Shown here piece by piece: positions 1 through 8,644 of a stretch of 64,000 bases of DNA (position 1 is its first letter; each line of letters starts with the position of its first letter). Below the pieces are notes generated by a model. It was not told the DNA's origin and ran no database searches. It saw only the letters and a program-made list of their open reading frames with translations. The position numbers were made by a program, and so were the translations under genes. Source of the stretch: Streptomyces sp. CB01249 (GTDB taxonomy: Bacteria; Actinomycetota; Actinomycetes; Streptomycetales; Streptomycetaceae); contig NZ_LISW01000001.1 of the NCBI RefSeq assembly GCF_001905735.1, forward strand, positions 1,272,801 through 1,336,800. Reading direction: 5' to 3'.

Positions 1-986
1 ATCACGTGGTGCCACGCGACCTTCGGCCGGCTCATCTCCTCCAGCAGCAGCCGCACCATCGCCCGGCCGATCTCCTCCATCGGCTGCTGGACCGTCGTGA
101 GCGGCGGGTCGGTCTGCTCGGCGAGCTCGAAGTCGTCGAAGCCGACCACCGCCACGTCCTCCGGCACCCGCCGCCCCGCCGCGCGCAGCGCGGCCAGCGC
201 CCCGGCCGCCATGCTGTCCGACGCGGCGAACACCGCGTCGACCTCCGGGTGCCGCTCGATCAGGCGGGCCATCGCGCGCCGCCCGCTGGCCTCGGTGAAG
301 TCGCCCTGGGCCACCAGGGACGGCGGCTCGGCGCAGCCCGCCTCGCGCAGGGCCTCCCGGTAGCCGCGCAGCCGGCACTGGGCGACGTACATCTCGGGCG
401 GACCGGCGATCGCGGCGATGGTCCTGCGCCCGCCGCGCACCAGATGGCCGACCGCGTCCCGCGCCCCGCCAACGTTGTCGGCGTCCACATAGGTGACCCG
501 TTCGTCGCCCGAGCGGCGGCCGAGGAGCACGGTGGGCACCCCGGCGTCCGCGAGCATGTCGGGCAGCCGGTCCTCGGCGCTCACCGACATGAGCAGCACC
601 CCGTCGACCCGGCCGCCGCGCACGTACTCCAGGAGCCGTTGCCGTTCGCTGTCCGTGCGGACGAGGGTGAGCAGCAGTTGCACGCCCTGCTCGTCCAGGG
701 CGTCCCCGACCGCGCGCACGATCTCCGAGAAGAACGGCTCCCCGAACAGCCGCCAGTCCGTCTTGGTCATCACCAGGGCGACGGCGCCCGCGCGTTGTCC
801 GGCCAGCGAGCGGGCGGCCAGGTTGGGCACGTAACCCAGTTCGTCGATGGCGCGCTGCACGGCGCGGCGGGTGGACTCCCGGACGCCCGCCGCGTTGTTG
901 ATCACTCGGGAGACGGTGCCCCGGCCCACCCCGGCGAGCGCCGCCACCTCTTCCAGCGTCGGCGTGCCGGAACCCCTGTTCAGCAT
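1..986 (-). CDS. LacI-family transcriptional regulator, CebR-like (C-terminus cut by window edge)
   Basis: This is a DNA-binding sugar sensor that very probably represses the neighbouring endoglucanase gene. Reading leftward from the ATG at 986, the protein opens with a LacI helix-turn-helix (TLEEVAALAGVGRGTVSRV, about residues 10-28). A periplasmic-binding-like sugar domain follows, including the VPEDVAVVGFDD and PPLTTVQQP segments typical of the family. It runs off the left edge before its stop, so about 330 residues are visible. The gene is divergent from the cellulase, and the 242-bp gap holds two TGGGAGCGCTCCCA palindromes, the sequence known to bind the cellobiose-responsive CebR of streptomycetes. 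It could be CebR itself or a paralogue. The family call is certain, but the exact regulator is not. Confidence 0.93.
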   Translation of the reverse strand, partial: MLNRGSGTPTLEEVAALAGVGRGTVSRVINNAAGVRESTRRAVQRAIDELGYVPNLAARSLAGQRAGAVALVMTKTDWRLFGEPFFSEIVRAVGDALDEQGVQLLLTLVRTDSERQRLLEYVRGGRVDGVLLMSVSAEDRLPDMLADAGVPTVLLGRRSGDERVTYVDADNVGGARDAVGHLVRGGRRTIAAIAGPPEMYVAQCRLRGYREALREAGCAEPPSLVAQGDFTEASGRRAMARLIERHPEVDAVFAASDSMAAGALAALRAAGRRVPEDVAVVGFDDFELAEQTDPPLTTVQQPMEEIGRAMVRLLLEEMSRPKVAWHHV

Positions 987-1077
987 GGACCACCCCCAAG
1001 AGGCACCGATCCTACGGCCAGGAGGGTGAACGGCCGGTGGAGTCGGATCAATTGACGGCGTGATCGGGCCGTTCGTC

Positions 1078-1091
1078 TGGGAGCGCTCCCA
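1078..1091. promoter_or_regulatory. CebR-type operator, distal copy
   Basis: A perfect 14-bp palindrome, TGGGAGCGCTCCCA, lies in the divergent gap between the LacI gene and the endoglucanase. It is the published CebR-box consensus. A possible -35 (TTGACG) lies at 1052-1057, so a bound repressor would cover the -10 region. Confidence 0.85.
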
Positions 1092-1168
1092 AATTAATTT
1101 GTGCATGACAGCGTCGAATGGCTATGCGCGGAGACCCGCGGCGTGTACGGTCCAGGGCCGATGGGTTC

Positions 1169-1182
1169 TGGGAGCGCTCCCA
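1169..1182. promoter_or_regulatory. CebR-type operator, proximal copy
   Basis: This is an identical second copy of TGGGAGCGCTCCCA, 91 bp from the first (about nine helical turns) and 46 bp before the endoglucanase start. Two in-phase copies would allow cooperative or looped repression of the cellulase and possibly of the divergent regulator. Confidence 0.85.
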
Positions 1183-1228
1183 TCCAGTTGTTCCTCAGTT
1201 GGTCCCCCTACGAACGAGGAGAAATGCT

Positions 1229-2617
1229 GTGAAACGCTTCTTGGCTCTACTGGCGGCCGGTGCCACGGCCACGGGCCTGACGGTCCTGGCCGGCCCTCCC
1301 GCGGCGGCCGCCACCGGCTGCAAGGTGGAGTACACGGTCACCAGTCAGTGGGAGGGCGGCTTCCAGGGCGGGGTGAAGGTCACCAACCTGGGTGACGCTG
1401 TCAGCGGATGGCAGCTCAAGTTCACCCTGCCCGACTCGGGCCAGAAGGTGGTCCAGGGCTGGAACGCCACCTGGTCGCAGTCCGGCTCCGCGGTCACCGC
1501 GGCCGGCGTCGACTGGAACGGCTCCCTGGCCACCGGCGGCACGGCGGACCTGGGCTTCGTCGGCTCCTTCTCGGGCGCCAACCCGGCGCCCACGGGCTTC
1601 ACGCTCAACGGCGTCGCCTGCACGGGGACCGTCGGCGGCGGGGGCGACGACGACGATCCGCCACCGGCCACGGGGGGCGGCACCCCGGTGGAGACCAACG
1701 GCCAGCTCCACGTGTGCGGCACGAACCTGTGCAACCAGTACAACCGCCCGATCCAGCTACGCGGCATGAGCACGCACGGCCTCCAGTGGTTCAGCCAGTG
1801 CTACAACAACGCGTCGCTGGACGCGCTGGCGAACGACTGGAAGGCGGACCTGCTGCGCACCGCCATGTACGTGCAGGAGGACGGCTACGAGACAGACCCG
1901 GCGGGCTTCACCAACAAGGTCAACAGCCTGGTCGACATGGCCGAGGCCCGTGGCATGTACGCCCTGATCGACTTCCACACCCTCACGCCGGGCGACCCGA
2001 ACTACAACCTGGAGCGCGCCAAGACCTTCTTCGCGTCCGTCGCCGCCCGTAACGCCTCGAAGAAGAACGTCATCTACGAGATCGCCAACGAGCCCAACGG
2101 CGTGAGCTGGGCGGGCATCAAGAACTACGCCGAGCAGGTCATCCCGGTCATCCGGGCCGCCGACCCGGACGCGGTCGTCATCGTCGGCACGCGCGGCTGG
2201 TCGTCGCTCGGTGTCTCGGACGGCTCCAACGAGAGCGAGGTCGTCAACAGCCCCGTCAACGCCACCAACATCATGTACGCGTTCCACTTCTACGCCGCCA
2301 GCCACAAGGACAACTATCGCGCGACGGTGAGCCGTGCCGCCTCGCAACTCCCGCTCTTCGTGACGGAGTTCGGCACGGTGAGCGCCACCGGCGGCGGCGC
2401 GCTGGACCAGGCGAGCACGACCGCCTGGCTGGATCTGCTCGACCAGCTGAAGATCAGCTACGCGAACTGGACCTACTCGGACGCCAATGAGAGCAGTGCC
2501 GCCTTCAAGCCCGGCACCTGCGACGGCGGCGACTACAGCAGCAGCGGTGTCCTCACCGAGTCGGGCGCGCTGCTCAAGTCCCGGATCAGCACCCCGGACA
2601 ACTTCCCCACCAGCTGA
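1229..2617 (+). CDS. Secreted GH5 endoglucanase with N-terminal CBM2 cellulose-binding module
   Basis: The enzyme hydrolyses internal beta-1,4-glucan bonds outside the cell. The GTG at 1229 is chosen because GAGGAG (1216-1221) lies 7 nt upstream and a signal peptide follows directly (VKRFLALLAAGATATG, ending near AAAA about residue 27). Residues about 28-128 form a family 2 carbohydrate-binding module rich in Trp. A Gly/Asp/Pro linker follows (DDDDPPPATGGG), then a GH5 catalytic domain to residue 462. The acid/base is Glu288 in EIANEPNG and the nucleophile is Glu380 in VTEFGT. Two CebR-type boxes upstream imply induction by cello-oligosaccharides. The gene is followed by a strong hairpin and appears monocistronic. 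Confidence 0.96.
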   Translation: MKRFLALLAAGATATGLTVLAGPPAAAATGCKVEYTVTSQWEGGFQGGVKVTNLGDAVSGWQLKFTLPDSGQKVVQGWNATWSQSGSAVTAAGVDWNGSLATGGTADLGFVGSFSGANPAPTGFTLNGVACTGTVGGGGDDDDPPPATGGGTPVETNGQLHVCGTNLCNQYNRPIQLRGMSTHGLQWFSQCYNNASLDALANDWKADLLRTAMYVQEDGYETDPAGFTNKVNSLVDMAEARGMYALIDFHTLTPGDPNYNLERAKTFFASVAARNASKKNVIYEIANEPNGVSWAGIKNYAEQVIPVIRAADPDAVVIVGTRGWSSLGVSDGSNESEVVNSPVNATNIMYAFHFYAASHKDNYRATVSRAASQLPLFVTEFGTVSATGGGALDQASTTAWLDLLDQLKISYANWTYSDANESSAAFKPGTCDGGDYSSSGVLTESGALLKSRISTPDNFPTS

Positions 2618-2624
2618 TCCGTGA

Positions 2625-2659
2625 GATGCGGGGCCCCGGCGCGGCCGGGGCCCCGCATC
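2625..2659 (+). terminator. Terminator of the endoglucanase gene
   Basis: A perfect 16-bp GC-rich inverted repeat with a 3-nt loop starts 8 nt after the cellulase stop codon. No T-tract follows, as is common in streptomycetes. Confidence 0.85.
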
Positions 2660-2680
2660 CGTGTGTCCACGGGCCGAACC

Positions 2681-2737
2681 TTGACACTCCGTCGATAGCG
2701 GCGAGACACTGTGAGCGCTTTGGGAGAGCGCTCTCCC
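2681..2737 (+). promoter_or_regulatory. Promoter with LacI-type operator but no evident gene
   Basis: TTGACA (2681-2686), a 17-nt spacer and AGACAC (2704-2709) form a plausible rightward promoter. A perfect 16-bp palindrome GGGAGAGCGCTCTCCC (2722-2737) sits where the initially transcribed region would be. This operator core matches the GH3/LacI locus boxes at 13608 and 16147 rather than the CebR boxes next door. No reading frame follows before a hairpin at 2789-2832. The next gene is the tetR-like gene at 2894. Confidence 0.6.
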
Positions 2738-2788
2738 GGGCGATCCCGGCCACCGTGTCGACCCACTCCCCGCTGTCGGCGCGGTACG

Positions 2789-2832
2789 GAAGCCCGCGGC
2801 GGTCACGGCCATCCGTGACCACCGCGGGCTTC
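2789..2832 (+). terminator. Hairpin between orphan promoter and TetR gene
   Basis: A 20-nt arm starting GAAGCCCGCGG pairs with a 20-nt arm ending CCGCGGGCTTC across a CCAT loop, with one mismatch. It is followed by CTGTGTATATTC. It would end any transcript from the orphan promoter after about 115 nt. The downstream TATATT (2837-2842) could be the -10 of the tetR-like gene. Confidence 0.6.
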
Positions 2833-2893
2833 TGTGTATATTCGGCGGAGCGCAAAGCTAAGGGGTCTAGGAAACACGTCGGCAGGGGTGGAC

Positions 2894-3484
2894 ATGGTGC
2901 GCGCGGGGCTCACGACCGAACGGGTCGTGGCGGCTGCGGCCGATCTGGCGGACACGGCCGGCTTCGACAAGGTCACCATCTCCGCACTGGCCCGGGGCTT
3001 CGGCGTCAAGGACGCGAGCCTCTACTCCCACGTCAAGAGCCTGGGCGACCTGCGCACACGCGTCGCGCTGCTGGCCGCCGAGGAGTTCATCGACCGCATC
3101 GAGGCGGCGGTGGCCGGCCGGGCCGGGAAGGACGCGCTGGTCGCCTTTGCCGACGCCTACCGCACCTTCGCGCTGGAGCACCCCGGCCGGTACGCGGCCA
3201 CGCAGTACCGCGTCAACCCCGAGATCGTCGCCGAGGCCCCCGCGTACCACCGCACCCTCCGCACCACCTCCGCGATGCTCCGCGCGTACGGCCTGACCGA
3301 ACCCGACCTCACGGACGCGGTACGCCTGCTGCGCAGCACCTTCCACGGCTTCACCGCCCTGGAGGGCGACGGCGGCTTCGAGGCGCCGCGGCCCGTGCAG
3401 AAGTCATGGGAGCGTGCGGTGGAGGGGCTGCACTTCCTGCTGTCGAACTGGGCGCGCGCGACCGGGGCAGTGCAAGGCCGCTGA
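2894..3484 (+). CDS. TetR/AcrR-family repressor with WHG-type C-terminal domain
   Basis: This is a one-component repressor of 196 residues. The N-terminal helix-turn-helix is clear (ISALARGFGVKDASLYSHV, about residues 33-51). The C-terminal half has the FHG...LE signature of the WHG/TetR_C_33 ligand domain. The ATG at 2894 is preferred over an in-frame upstream ATG at 2834 because AGGGG lies 6 nt before it. Directly after its stop is the C-terminal remnant of a LysE-type exporter, so the original target may have been lost. The ligand and present targets are unknown. Confidence 0.9.
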   Translation: MVRAGLTTERVVAAAADLADTAGFDKVTISALARGFGVKDASLYSHVKSLGDLRTRVALLAAEEFIDRIEAAVAGRAGKDALVAFADAYRTFALEHPGRYAATQYRVNPEIVAEAPAYHRTLRTTSAMLRAYGLTEPDLTDAVRLLRSTFHGFTALEGDGGFEAPRPVQKSWERAVEGLHFLLSNWARATGAVQGR

Positions 3485-3488
3485 TTGC

Positions 3489-3662
3489 CTCCTGCTCACC
3501 ACGGTGCACATCTCGATCGGTCTGCTCTGGTCCGCCGTCCTCATCGGTTTCGCCCGCGCCCTGCGTGGGTGGCTCCGCAAGCCCCGGGCACGCCGGCTGC
3601 TCGACCGGGTCACCGGTACCGTCATCGGCGTCTTCGGAATCAGGCTGGCACTGAGCGACTGA
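3489..3662 (+). pseudogene. LysE/RhtB-family exporter remnant (C-terminal end only)
   Basis: The frame from about 3489 to the TGA at 3662 encodes roughly the last 57 residues of a LysE-type amino-acid exporter. It contains a membrane helix (ISIGLLWSAVLIGFARAL), a basic loop (LRKPRARRLLDRVTG) and the family-typical ending TVIGVFGIRLALSD. Full members are about 200 residues with six helices. Here the first three quarters are absent and there is no start codon or ribosome site of its own. It abuts the TetR stop, so a deletion probably joined them. Confidence 0.75.
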
Positions 3663-3667
3663 CGATC

Positions 3668-5725
3668 TCAGTGCCGGGTCGCACAGGGGCGTCCGGCATC
3701 ACCGACAGCCTGGGTCCCGGCCTCCCGCCCGAGGACGTGGTGGTCGAAGAAGTTCAGCACCGTCTCGTACATGAGGCGGATGTGGTTCGGTGCCTCGATC
3801 CTGTGGCCCTCGTCCGGGAAGTGCAGGAAGCCGGCGGGCGTCCCGAGTCGTTGCAGGTCGCTGTGCAGGCTCAGCGCCTGGCCCATCGGGACGCGGTGGT
3901 CCTTGCCACCGTGCGCGATCAGCATCGGCGTCGTCAGCTCGGACGCATGGAAGTGCGGCGAGTTGGCTTCGTACCGTTCGCGCCGCGTCCGTGGGTCGCC
4001 GAAGATCTTCCGGAAGTACGCGTGCATGTCGGTGCCGCTCTGGAACGCCTCAAGGTTCCACATCCCGGCGTGGGTGACGATGGCCCGGAAGCGGTCGGTC
4101 AGGGTCGCGGCCCGGTTGGCCAGGTAGCCGCCGAAGGACCAGCCGGCGAGGCCGGTCCTGGTCGCGTCGAGGTCGTCGCGTGCCAGTGCCGCGTCCGTCA
4201 GCGCGATGAGGTCACGGTAGGGCTGACCGCCGTACTGGCCCCGGCCTCGTTCCTGCATGTGTTGCCCGTAGCCCGTGGACAGCGCCGGATCCGGCAGCAG
4301 CACCGCGTAACCGCGGGCCGCGAACGGCCATGGGTTCCACAACCACGTCCAGGCGCTCCAGGACGTCTGCGGTCCGCCGTGCGGGGCGATGATCAGCGGC
4401 GCCGGGCGCTCGGCCGAAGCATCCTCGGGCAGCGCGAGCCAGGCGTGCAACGGGAAACCGTCGTCCGCCTCGACGCGCACCTCGGTGAGCGTGCCGGGAA
4501 GCCGGTCGAGGCTGCCGGGCGCCCTGAGGAAGACGGGTTCTTGACCGGCTGTGACGGCGTCCAGCCGGACCACGCGAGGCGGGCCGTCGATCGTGCTGCG
4601 CAGCGCGTAGAGGGTGGCCCCATCGGGCGACACACAGAGCGAGGCGTACGCGCCGGAGGCCGTCAGACGGGTGATCGTGCCGTCCGCCTCACGGCGGAAG
4701 ACCGGGCAGTGGCCCTGCTCGTCACCGGTGAACCACAGCGTTGCATCCCCACGGACCGGGGAGAGGACCGCCCGTCCCGGCCACGGCCAGTTGTCGAACT
4801 CCGGCAGGAGATCGGTCTCTTCACCCGAGGCCAGATCGAACGCGACCAGCGTGACTCGCCACTCCGTGTCGTACGTTTCCTCTCGCTGGCGCTGGCAGAC
4901 CAGCGCCGAACCATCGGCCGTGAACGTCGGGTGGTAGTACCGCTGACCGGTGCGCGAGAACGCGTGGTGCTCGACACCGGTGGCCGCGTCGGCAACCACC
5001 ACGACGTTCATGTCGGCAGCGAGGCCCCTCGCGTCACGCGTGTAGGCCACCAGCGATCCGTCCGGCGAGAGCGCCATGTCTCCTGCGCCCGCCGGGCCCT
5101 GGCCGCCGGCGTTCACCGGAGCCCTGTCGGCGTGCAGGACGAAGGTGTGGGGTTCGTCAGGGCCGAGTCCCGCGTCAACGGCCGACGTCATGGCCGCGTC
5201 GTACAGAACCGCGTCGACCAAGGCGCTCCGGCGCTCACGGAGAAGTACGGCGGATCCCTCGGAATCCACCGCGCCGGGCGGCAGATCAGCGGTGTAGGCG
5301 ACCGTGCGGGCGTCCCCGGCGACGGCGAAGGCGGATATGCCTCCCGGGTGGTGGGCGATCTGCCTGGGCTCGCCGCGGTGCGGCAGTGCCCACAGCCCCA
5401 CGCCCTGGCTGTCGCTCTCGCCCTTCGCGGCGGCGGAACCGGCGTTCTCGCGGCCGGAGAGAAACAGAAGTGTGCCGTCGGCGGCAAAGGCGGGAGCGAA
5501 GTCGCCCTGCGCGGACCGGGCCACGAGACGGCTCCCGCGTTCCCCTGAGGGGTCCACCTCCCACAGCCTCGAAACGTACCTGTTTTCCTGGTCGTTGATG
5601 GTCTGCACGGACGCGATCAGCCGCGTTCCGTCGGGAGACAGGACCAGGTCGGTGAGGCGGGGATGCGTGGCGAACAGTGCGTGGAACGAGGTGCCGTCAC
5701 CCAAGGCACGGATCATGCCCATCAT
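3668..5725 (-). CDS. S9-family prolyl oligopeptidase-like serine peptidase
   Basis: A predicted cytoplasmic peptidase (no signal peptide) of about 685 residues. The first 400 or so form a WD40-like beta-propeller with repeated SPDG motifs. The C-terminal alpha/beta-hydrolase domain carries the nucleophile motif GWSFGG (Ser near residue 530), the Asp-bearing segment AHGGKDHRVP and the His-bearing FPDEGHRI, giving a complete catalytic triad. Its start (in-frame ATGs at 5725, 5722 and 5716) lies only 3 nt after the stop of the acetyltransferase gene, so the two are probably cotranscribed and translationally coupled. Substrates are unknown, and acylaminoacyl-peptidase activity is an alternative within the family. 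It converges on the LysE remnant. Confidence 0.93.
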   Translation of the reverse strand: MMGMIRALGDGTSFHALFATHPRLTDLVLSPDGTRLIASVQTINDQENRYVSRLWEVDPSGERGSRLVARSAQGDFAPAFAADGTLLFLSGRENAGSAAAKGESDSQGVGLWALPHRGEPRQIAHHPGGISAFAVAGDARTVAYTADLPPGAVDSEGSAVLLRERRSALVDAVLYDAAMTSAVDAGLGPDEPHTFVLHADRAPVNAGGQGPAGAGDMALSPDGSLVAYTRDARGLAADMNVVVVADAATGVEHHAFSRTGQRYYHPTFTADGSALVCQRQREETYDTEWRVTLVAFDLASGEETDLLPEFDNWPWPGRAVLSPVRGDATLWFTGDEQGHCPVFRREADGTITRLTASGAYASLCVSPDGATLYALRSTIDGPPRVVRLDAVTAGQEPVFLRAPGSLDRLPGTLTEVRVEADDGFPLHAWLALPEDASAERPAPLIIAPHGGPQTSWSAWTWLWNPWPFAARGYAVLLPDPALSTGYGQHMQERGRGQYGGQPYRDLIALTDAALARDDLDATRTGLAGWSFGGYLANRAATLTDRFRAIVTHAGMWNLEAFQSGTDMHAYFRKIFGDPRTRRERYEANSPHFHASELTTPMLIAHGGKDHRVPMGQALSLHSDLQRLGTPAGFLHFPDEGHRIEAPNHIRLMYETVLNFFDHHVLGREAGTQAVGDAGRPCATRH

Positions 5726-5728
5726 CCC

Positions 5729-6229
5729 CTACGGCAGAGAACGCGCGAGCCACACCAGCTCGCCGCGGTCGTCGGACGAGACGTGGTCGCGCTGGAACCC
5801 CAGCTTTTCGAGGACGCGGAACGATGGCGCGTTCCAGGGACGCACCGTCGACCAGAGCCGACTCCGCCCCGTCGCGATCGCCGCGTCGAGCACCGCGGAC
5901 GCCGCCTCGGTGGCATAGCCCTGCCCGTGCACGTGCCGGAACAGCTCAAAGGCGATCTCCGGTTCGTCGATGGAAGCCCGGCCGACGGTGAGCCCGCAGT
6001 ATCCGATGAAGTCACCCCCATCCCGGCGGATCACAGGCAGCAGAGCAATCCCTGTCAGCGACGAAGCGGTCCGCTGATCCTCGATCATCCGCCGATTGTC
6101 CTCGACCGACGGCATGCCACCACCCCGTTCGGCGACGAGCACGCGATGGGCATCGATGTCGGACTCGGTCCACTGGCGCAACGCCAGCCGGACGGTGTCG
6201 AGTTGGAGCGGCATCGGCGAATACGGCAT
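5729..6229 (-). CDS. GNAT-family N-acetyltransferase (RimJ/RimL-like)
   Basis: A 166-residue acetyl-CoA-dependent acetyltransferase. It opens with the RimJ/L-type TVRLALRQWTESDIDA. The acetyl-CoA-binding motif A is seen as HGQGYATEA and the conserved N...S...LEKLGF motif is at PWNAPSFRVLEKLGF. It is the first gene of a two-gene unit with the S9 peptidase immediately downstream. The acceptor is not predictable. Pairing with a peptidase might suggest peptide or drug modification, but that is inference. Confidence 0.92.
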   Translation of the reverse strand: MPYSPMPLQLDTVRLALRQWTESDIDAHRVLVAERGGGMPSVEDNRRMIEDQRTASSLTGIALLPVIRRDGGDFIGYCGLTVGRASIDEPEIAFELFRHVHGQGYATEAASAVLDAAIATGRSRLWSTVRPWNAPSFRVLEKLGFQRDHVSSDDRGELVWLARSLP

Positions 6230-6294
6230 GGCGCCACCCTACCGACGCCGCTCCCCGGGAGAGTCCGCCGGTCGCCGCTTCCCGCAGCGCGAAA

Positions 6295-6330
6295 CCCCCG
6301 GCGGCGGCGGTGGTCCGTCGCGGCCGGGGG
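6295..6330 (-). terminator. Probable terminator of the sugar-transport/GH1 operon
   Basis: CCCCCGGC (6295-6302) pairs with GCCGGGGG (6323-6330) across a 20-nt loop. It lies just beyond the leftward-reading beta-glucosidase stop and upstream of the acetyltransferase gene. Confidence 0.5.
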
Positions 6331-6353
6331 CTGCCGGTATGCCTGGTGGGGCG

Positions 6354-7712
6354 TCAGGCGGCCTTGCGGGAACGGGGTGTTGTCGCTTCGCGGATCAGCT
6401 CGGCGTAGCGGCGGCCGCTGGTCTTGACCGTGCGGCGCTGGGTCGCGTAGTCGACGTGGACCAGGCCGAACCGCTTGTCGTAGCCGTACGCCCACTCGAA
6501 GTTGTCGAGGAGCGACCAGGCGAAGTACCCGGCCAGCGGGGCGCCCTTGCGGACGGCGCGGGCGCAGGCCGCGAGGTGTTCCTCCAGGTACTGCGTGCGC
6601 TCGGGGTCGTGCACGGACCCGTCGGGGAGCACGACGTCCTGGTAGGCCGAGCCGTTCTCCGTGACGTAGATGCGCTCGACGCCGTACTCCTCGGTGAGGC
6701 GCAGGAGCAGCTGCTCCAGGCCCTGGGCGTGCACCTCCCAGTCCATGTGGGTGTGGCGGGACCCGGGCAGGTACACCTGCTTGGCGTGCGGGACCGGGCC
6801 GGACGGGTCGGCGGTGACGACCTGGCGGAAGTAGTAGTTGACGCCCAGCCAGTCCAGCGGCGCGGAGATGATCTCCATGTCGCCGTCCTGGACGGGGAGT
6901 TCGACTCCGTACAGGTCCACCATGTCCTGCGGGTAGCCGCGTCCGAGGATCGGGTCGAGCCACCAGCGGTTGATGTGCCCGTCACCGCGCACCGCCGCTG
7001 CCCGGTCCGCCTCGCGGTCGGTGGCCGCCTCGACGGGGCTGAGGTTGTTGACGATGCCGACCCGGGCGTCGGGGGAGATGCTCCGGATCGCCCGCACCGC
7101 GAGGCCGTGGCCCAGGTGCAGGTGGTACGAGGCGCGGACGGCGGCGGTCAGGTCGGTGAGACCCGGTGCCATCGTGCCCTCCAGGTGGCCGATCCACGCC
7201 GAGCACAGGGGCTCGTTGAGGGTCGCCCAGTCCTTGACCCGGTCCCCGAGGCGTTCCACGACGACCGAGGTGTACGCGGCGAAGTGCTCCGCGGTCTCCC
7301 GTACGGTCCAGCCGCCCCGGTCCTGGAGCGCCTGCGGCAGGTCCCAGTGGTAGAGCGTGGCGAACGGGGTGATCCCGGCCTCCAGCAGCCCGTCCACCAG
7401 CCGGTCGTAGAAGTCGAGGCCGGCCGCGTTGACCGGTCCGTCGCCGCCGGGCACGATGCGCGGCCAGGCGAGCGAGAAGCGGTACGCGTTCGCCCCCACC
7501 TCCTTGATCAGGCCGATGTCCTCCGGGACCCGGTGGTAGTGGTCGCAGGCCACGTCGCCGGTGTCGCCGCTGGCCACCTTGCCCGGGGTGTGCGAGAAGG
7601 TGTCCCAGATGGAGGGGGCGCGGCCGTCCTCGGCCACGGCTCCCTCGATCTGGTACGCGGCGGTGGCGACGCCCCAGGTGAAACCGGCCGGCAGGGCGCT
7701 GAGGTCGTTCAC
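6354..7712 (-). CDS. GH1 beta-glucosidase (BglC-like, intracellular)
   Basis: It hydrolyses cellobiose or other beta-glucosides imported by the adjacent ABC transporter. About 452 residues without a signal peptide. The GH1 N-terminus is [15 protein letters not shown], the acid/base Glu is in WATLNEP and the nucleophile Glu is in YVTENGSAY. The GTG at 7712 is preferred because AAGGAAG lies a few bases upstream. An alternative GTG at 7736 would overlap the permease stop by 3 nt and has no visible ribosome site. It is the last gene of a four-gene operon. No CebR box is seen before the operon, so control by the divergent ROK regulator is more likely. Confidence 0.95.
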   Translation of the reverse strand: MNDLSALPAGFTWGVATAAYQIEGAVAEDGRAPSIWDTFSHTPGKVASGDTGDVACDHYHRVPEDIGLIKEVGANAYRFSLAWPRIVPGGDGPVNAAGLDFYDRLVDGLLEAGITPFATLYHWDLPQALQDRGGWTVRETAEHFAAYTSVVVERLGDRVKDWATLNEPLCSAWIGHLEGTMAPGLTDLTAAVRASYHLHLGHGLAVRAIRSISPDARVGIVNNLSPVEAATDREADRAAAVRGDGHINRWWLDPILGRGYPQDMVDLYGVELPVQDGDMEIISAPLDWLGVNYYFRQVVTADPSGPVPHAKQVYLPGSRHTHMDWEVHAQGLEQLLLRLTEEYGVERIYVTENGSAYQDVVLPDGSVHDPERTQYLEEHLAACARAVRKGAPLAGYFAWSLLDNFEWAYGYDKRFGLVHVDYATQRRTVKTSGRRYAELIREATTPRSRKAA

Positions 7713-7732
7713 GGACTTCCTTTCCGGGGCGG

Positions 7733-8644
7733 TCACTTGACGGCTCCCGCGGTCAGGCCGGCCACCAGGTAGCGCTGGAGGAGCAGGAAGCCGGCGACGA
7801 TCGGCACGCTGACGACGAGCGAGGCGGCCATGACCTGGTTCCAGTACACGTCGTTCTGGGTGGCGTAACCCTGGAGGCCGACGGCCAGCGTGCGGGTGGC
7901 GTCGTTGGTCATGACGGAGGCGAAGAGGACCTCGCCCCAGGCCGTCATGAACGCGTACACCGCGACGGCCACGATGCCCGGCACGGCGGCCGGAACCACG
8001 ACCTGGAACAGGGCGCGGATCGGCCCGCAGCCGTCGACGAGCGCCGCCTCGTCCAGATCCCGGGGGATCGAGTCGAAGTAGCCGATGAGCATCCAGATGG
8101 AGAACGGCAGCGAGAACGTCAGATACGTGAGGATCAGACCGCCGCGCGAGCCGTACAGGGCGACGCCCGTGCTGTTGCCGATGTTCACGAAGATCAGGAA
8201 CAGCGGCAGCAGGAAGAGGATGCCCGGGAACATCTGGGTGGAGAGGACCGTCACGGTGAAGACGCGCTTGCCGCGGAACTTGTAGCGGCTCACCGCGTAC
8301 GCGGAGAAGATCGCGATGATCACGGAGAGGACCGTCGCCGCGCCCGCCACGATCAGTGAGTTGACGAAGTACCGGGCGAGCGGAACGGTGTCCCAGATGT
8401 CGATGTAGGGCTTGATGGTCAGCCCGGACGGGATCCAGTGGAACTTCCCCGACACGTCCTGGAGCGGCTTCAGCGAGCTGCTGATCATCACATAGACGGG
8501 CAGCAGGACGAATCCGGTCAGGAGCGTCAGGATGATCCGGCGGGTCCAGAGGAAGGACTGCGGCGCGGCCATCGGGGAACGGGGGCGGGAGCGCCCCGTC
8601 GTCTTCGCCGGCAGCACGGACGGCTGGGCAGGGCTGCTAGGCAT
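7733..8644 (-). CDS. Sugar ABC transporter permease, MalG/CebG type
   Basis: An inner-membrane permease subunit of about 303 residues with six predicted helices, the first being [18 protein letters not shown]. The EAA loop that contacts the ATPase is [20 protein letters not shown]. The ATG at 8644 has AAGGG five bases upstream and overlaps the end of the first permease gene by 8 nt, indicating coupling. The C-terminus LTAGAVK is typical of MalG-type subunits. No ATPase gene is in the operon. In streptomycetes the shared ATPase MsiK usually energises such systems. Confidence 0.93.
   Translation of the reverse strand: MPSSPAQPSVLPAKTTGRSRPRSPMAAPQSFLWTRRIILTLLTGFVLLPVYVMISSSLKPLQDVSGKFHWIPSGLTIKPYIDIWDTVPLARYFVNSLIVAGAATVLSVIIAIFSAYAVSRYKFRGKRVFTVTVLSTQMFPGILFLLPLFLIFVNIGNSTGVALYGSRGGLILTYLTFSLPFSIWMLIGYFDSIPRDLDEAALVDGCGPIRALFQVVVPAAVPGIVAVAVYAFMTAWGEVLFASVMTNDATRTLAVGLQGYATQNDVYWNQVMAASLVVSVPIVAGFLLLQRYLVAGLTAGAVK

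Noticed and set aside
3485..5548. 687-residue frame opposite the S9 peptidase
   Set aside because: Its Arg/Pro/Gly/Val-rich sequence shows no domain, while the opposite strand encodes a complete catalytic triad. It is a high-GC shadow frame.
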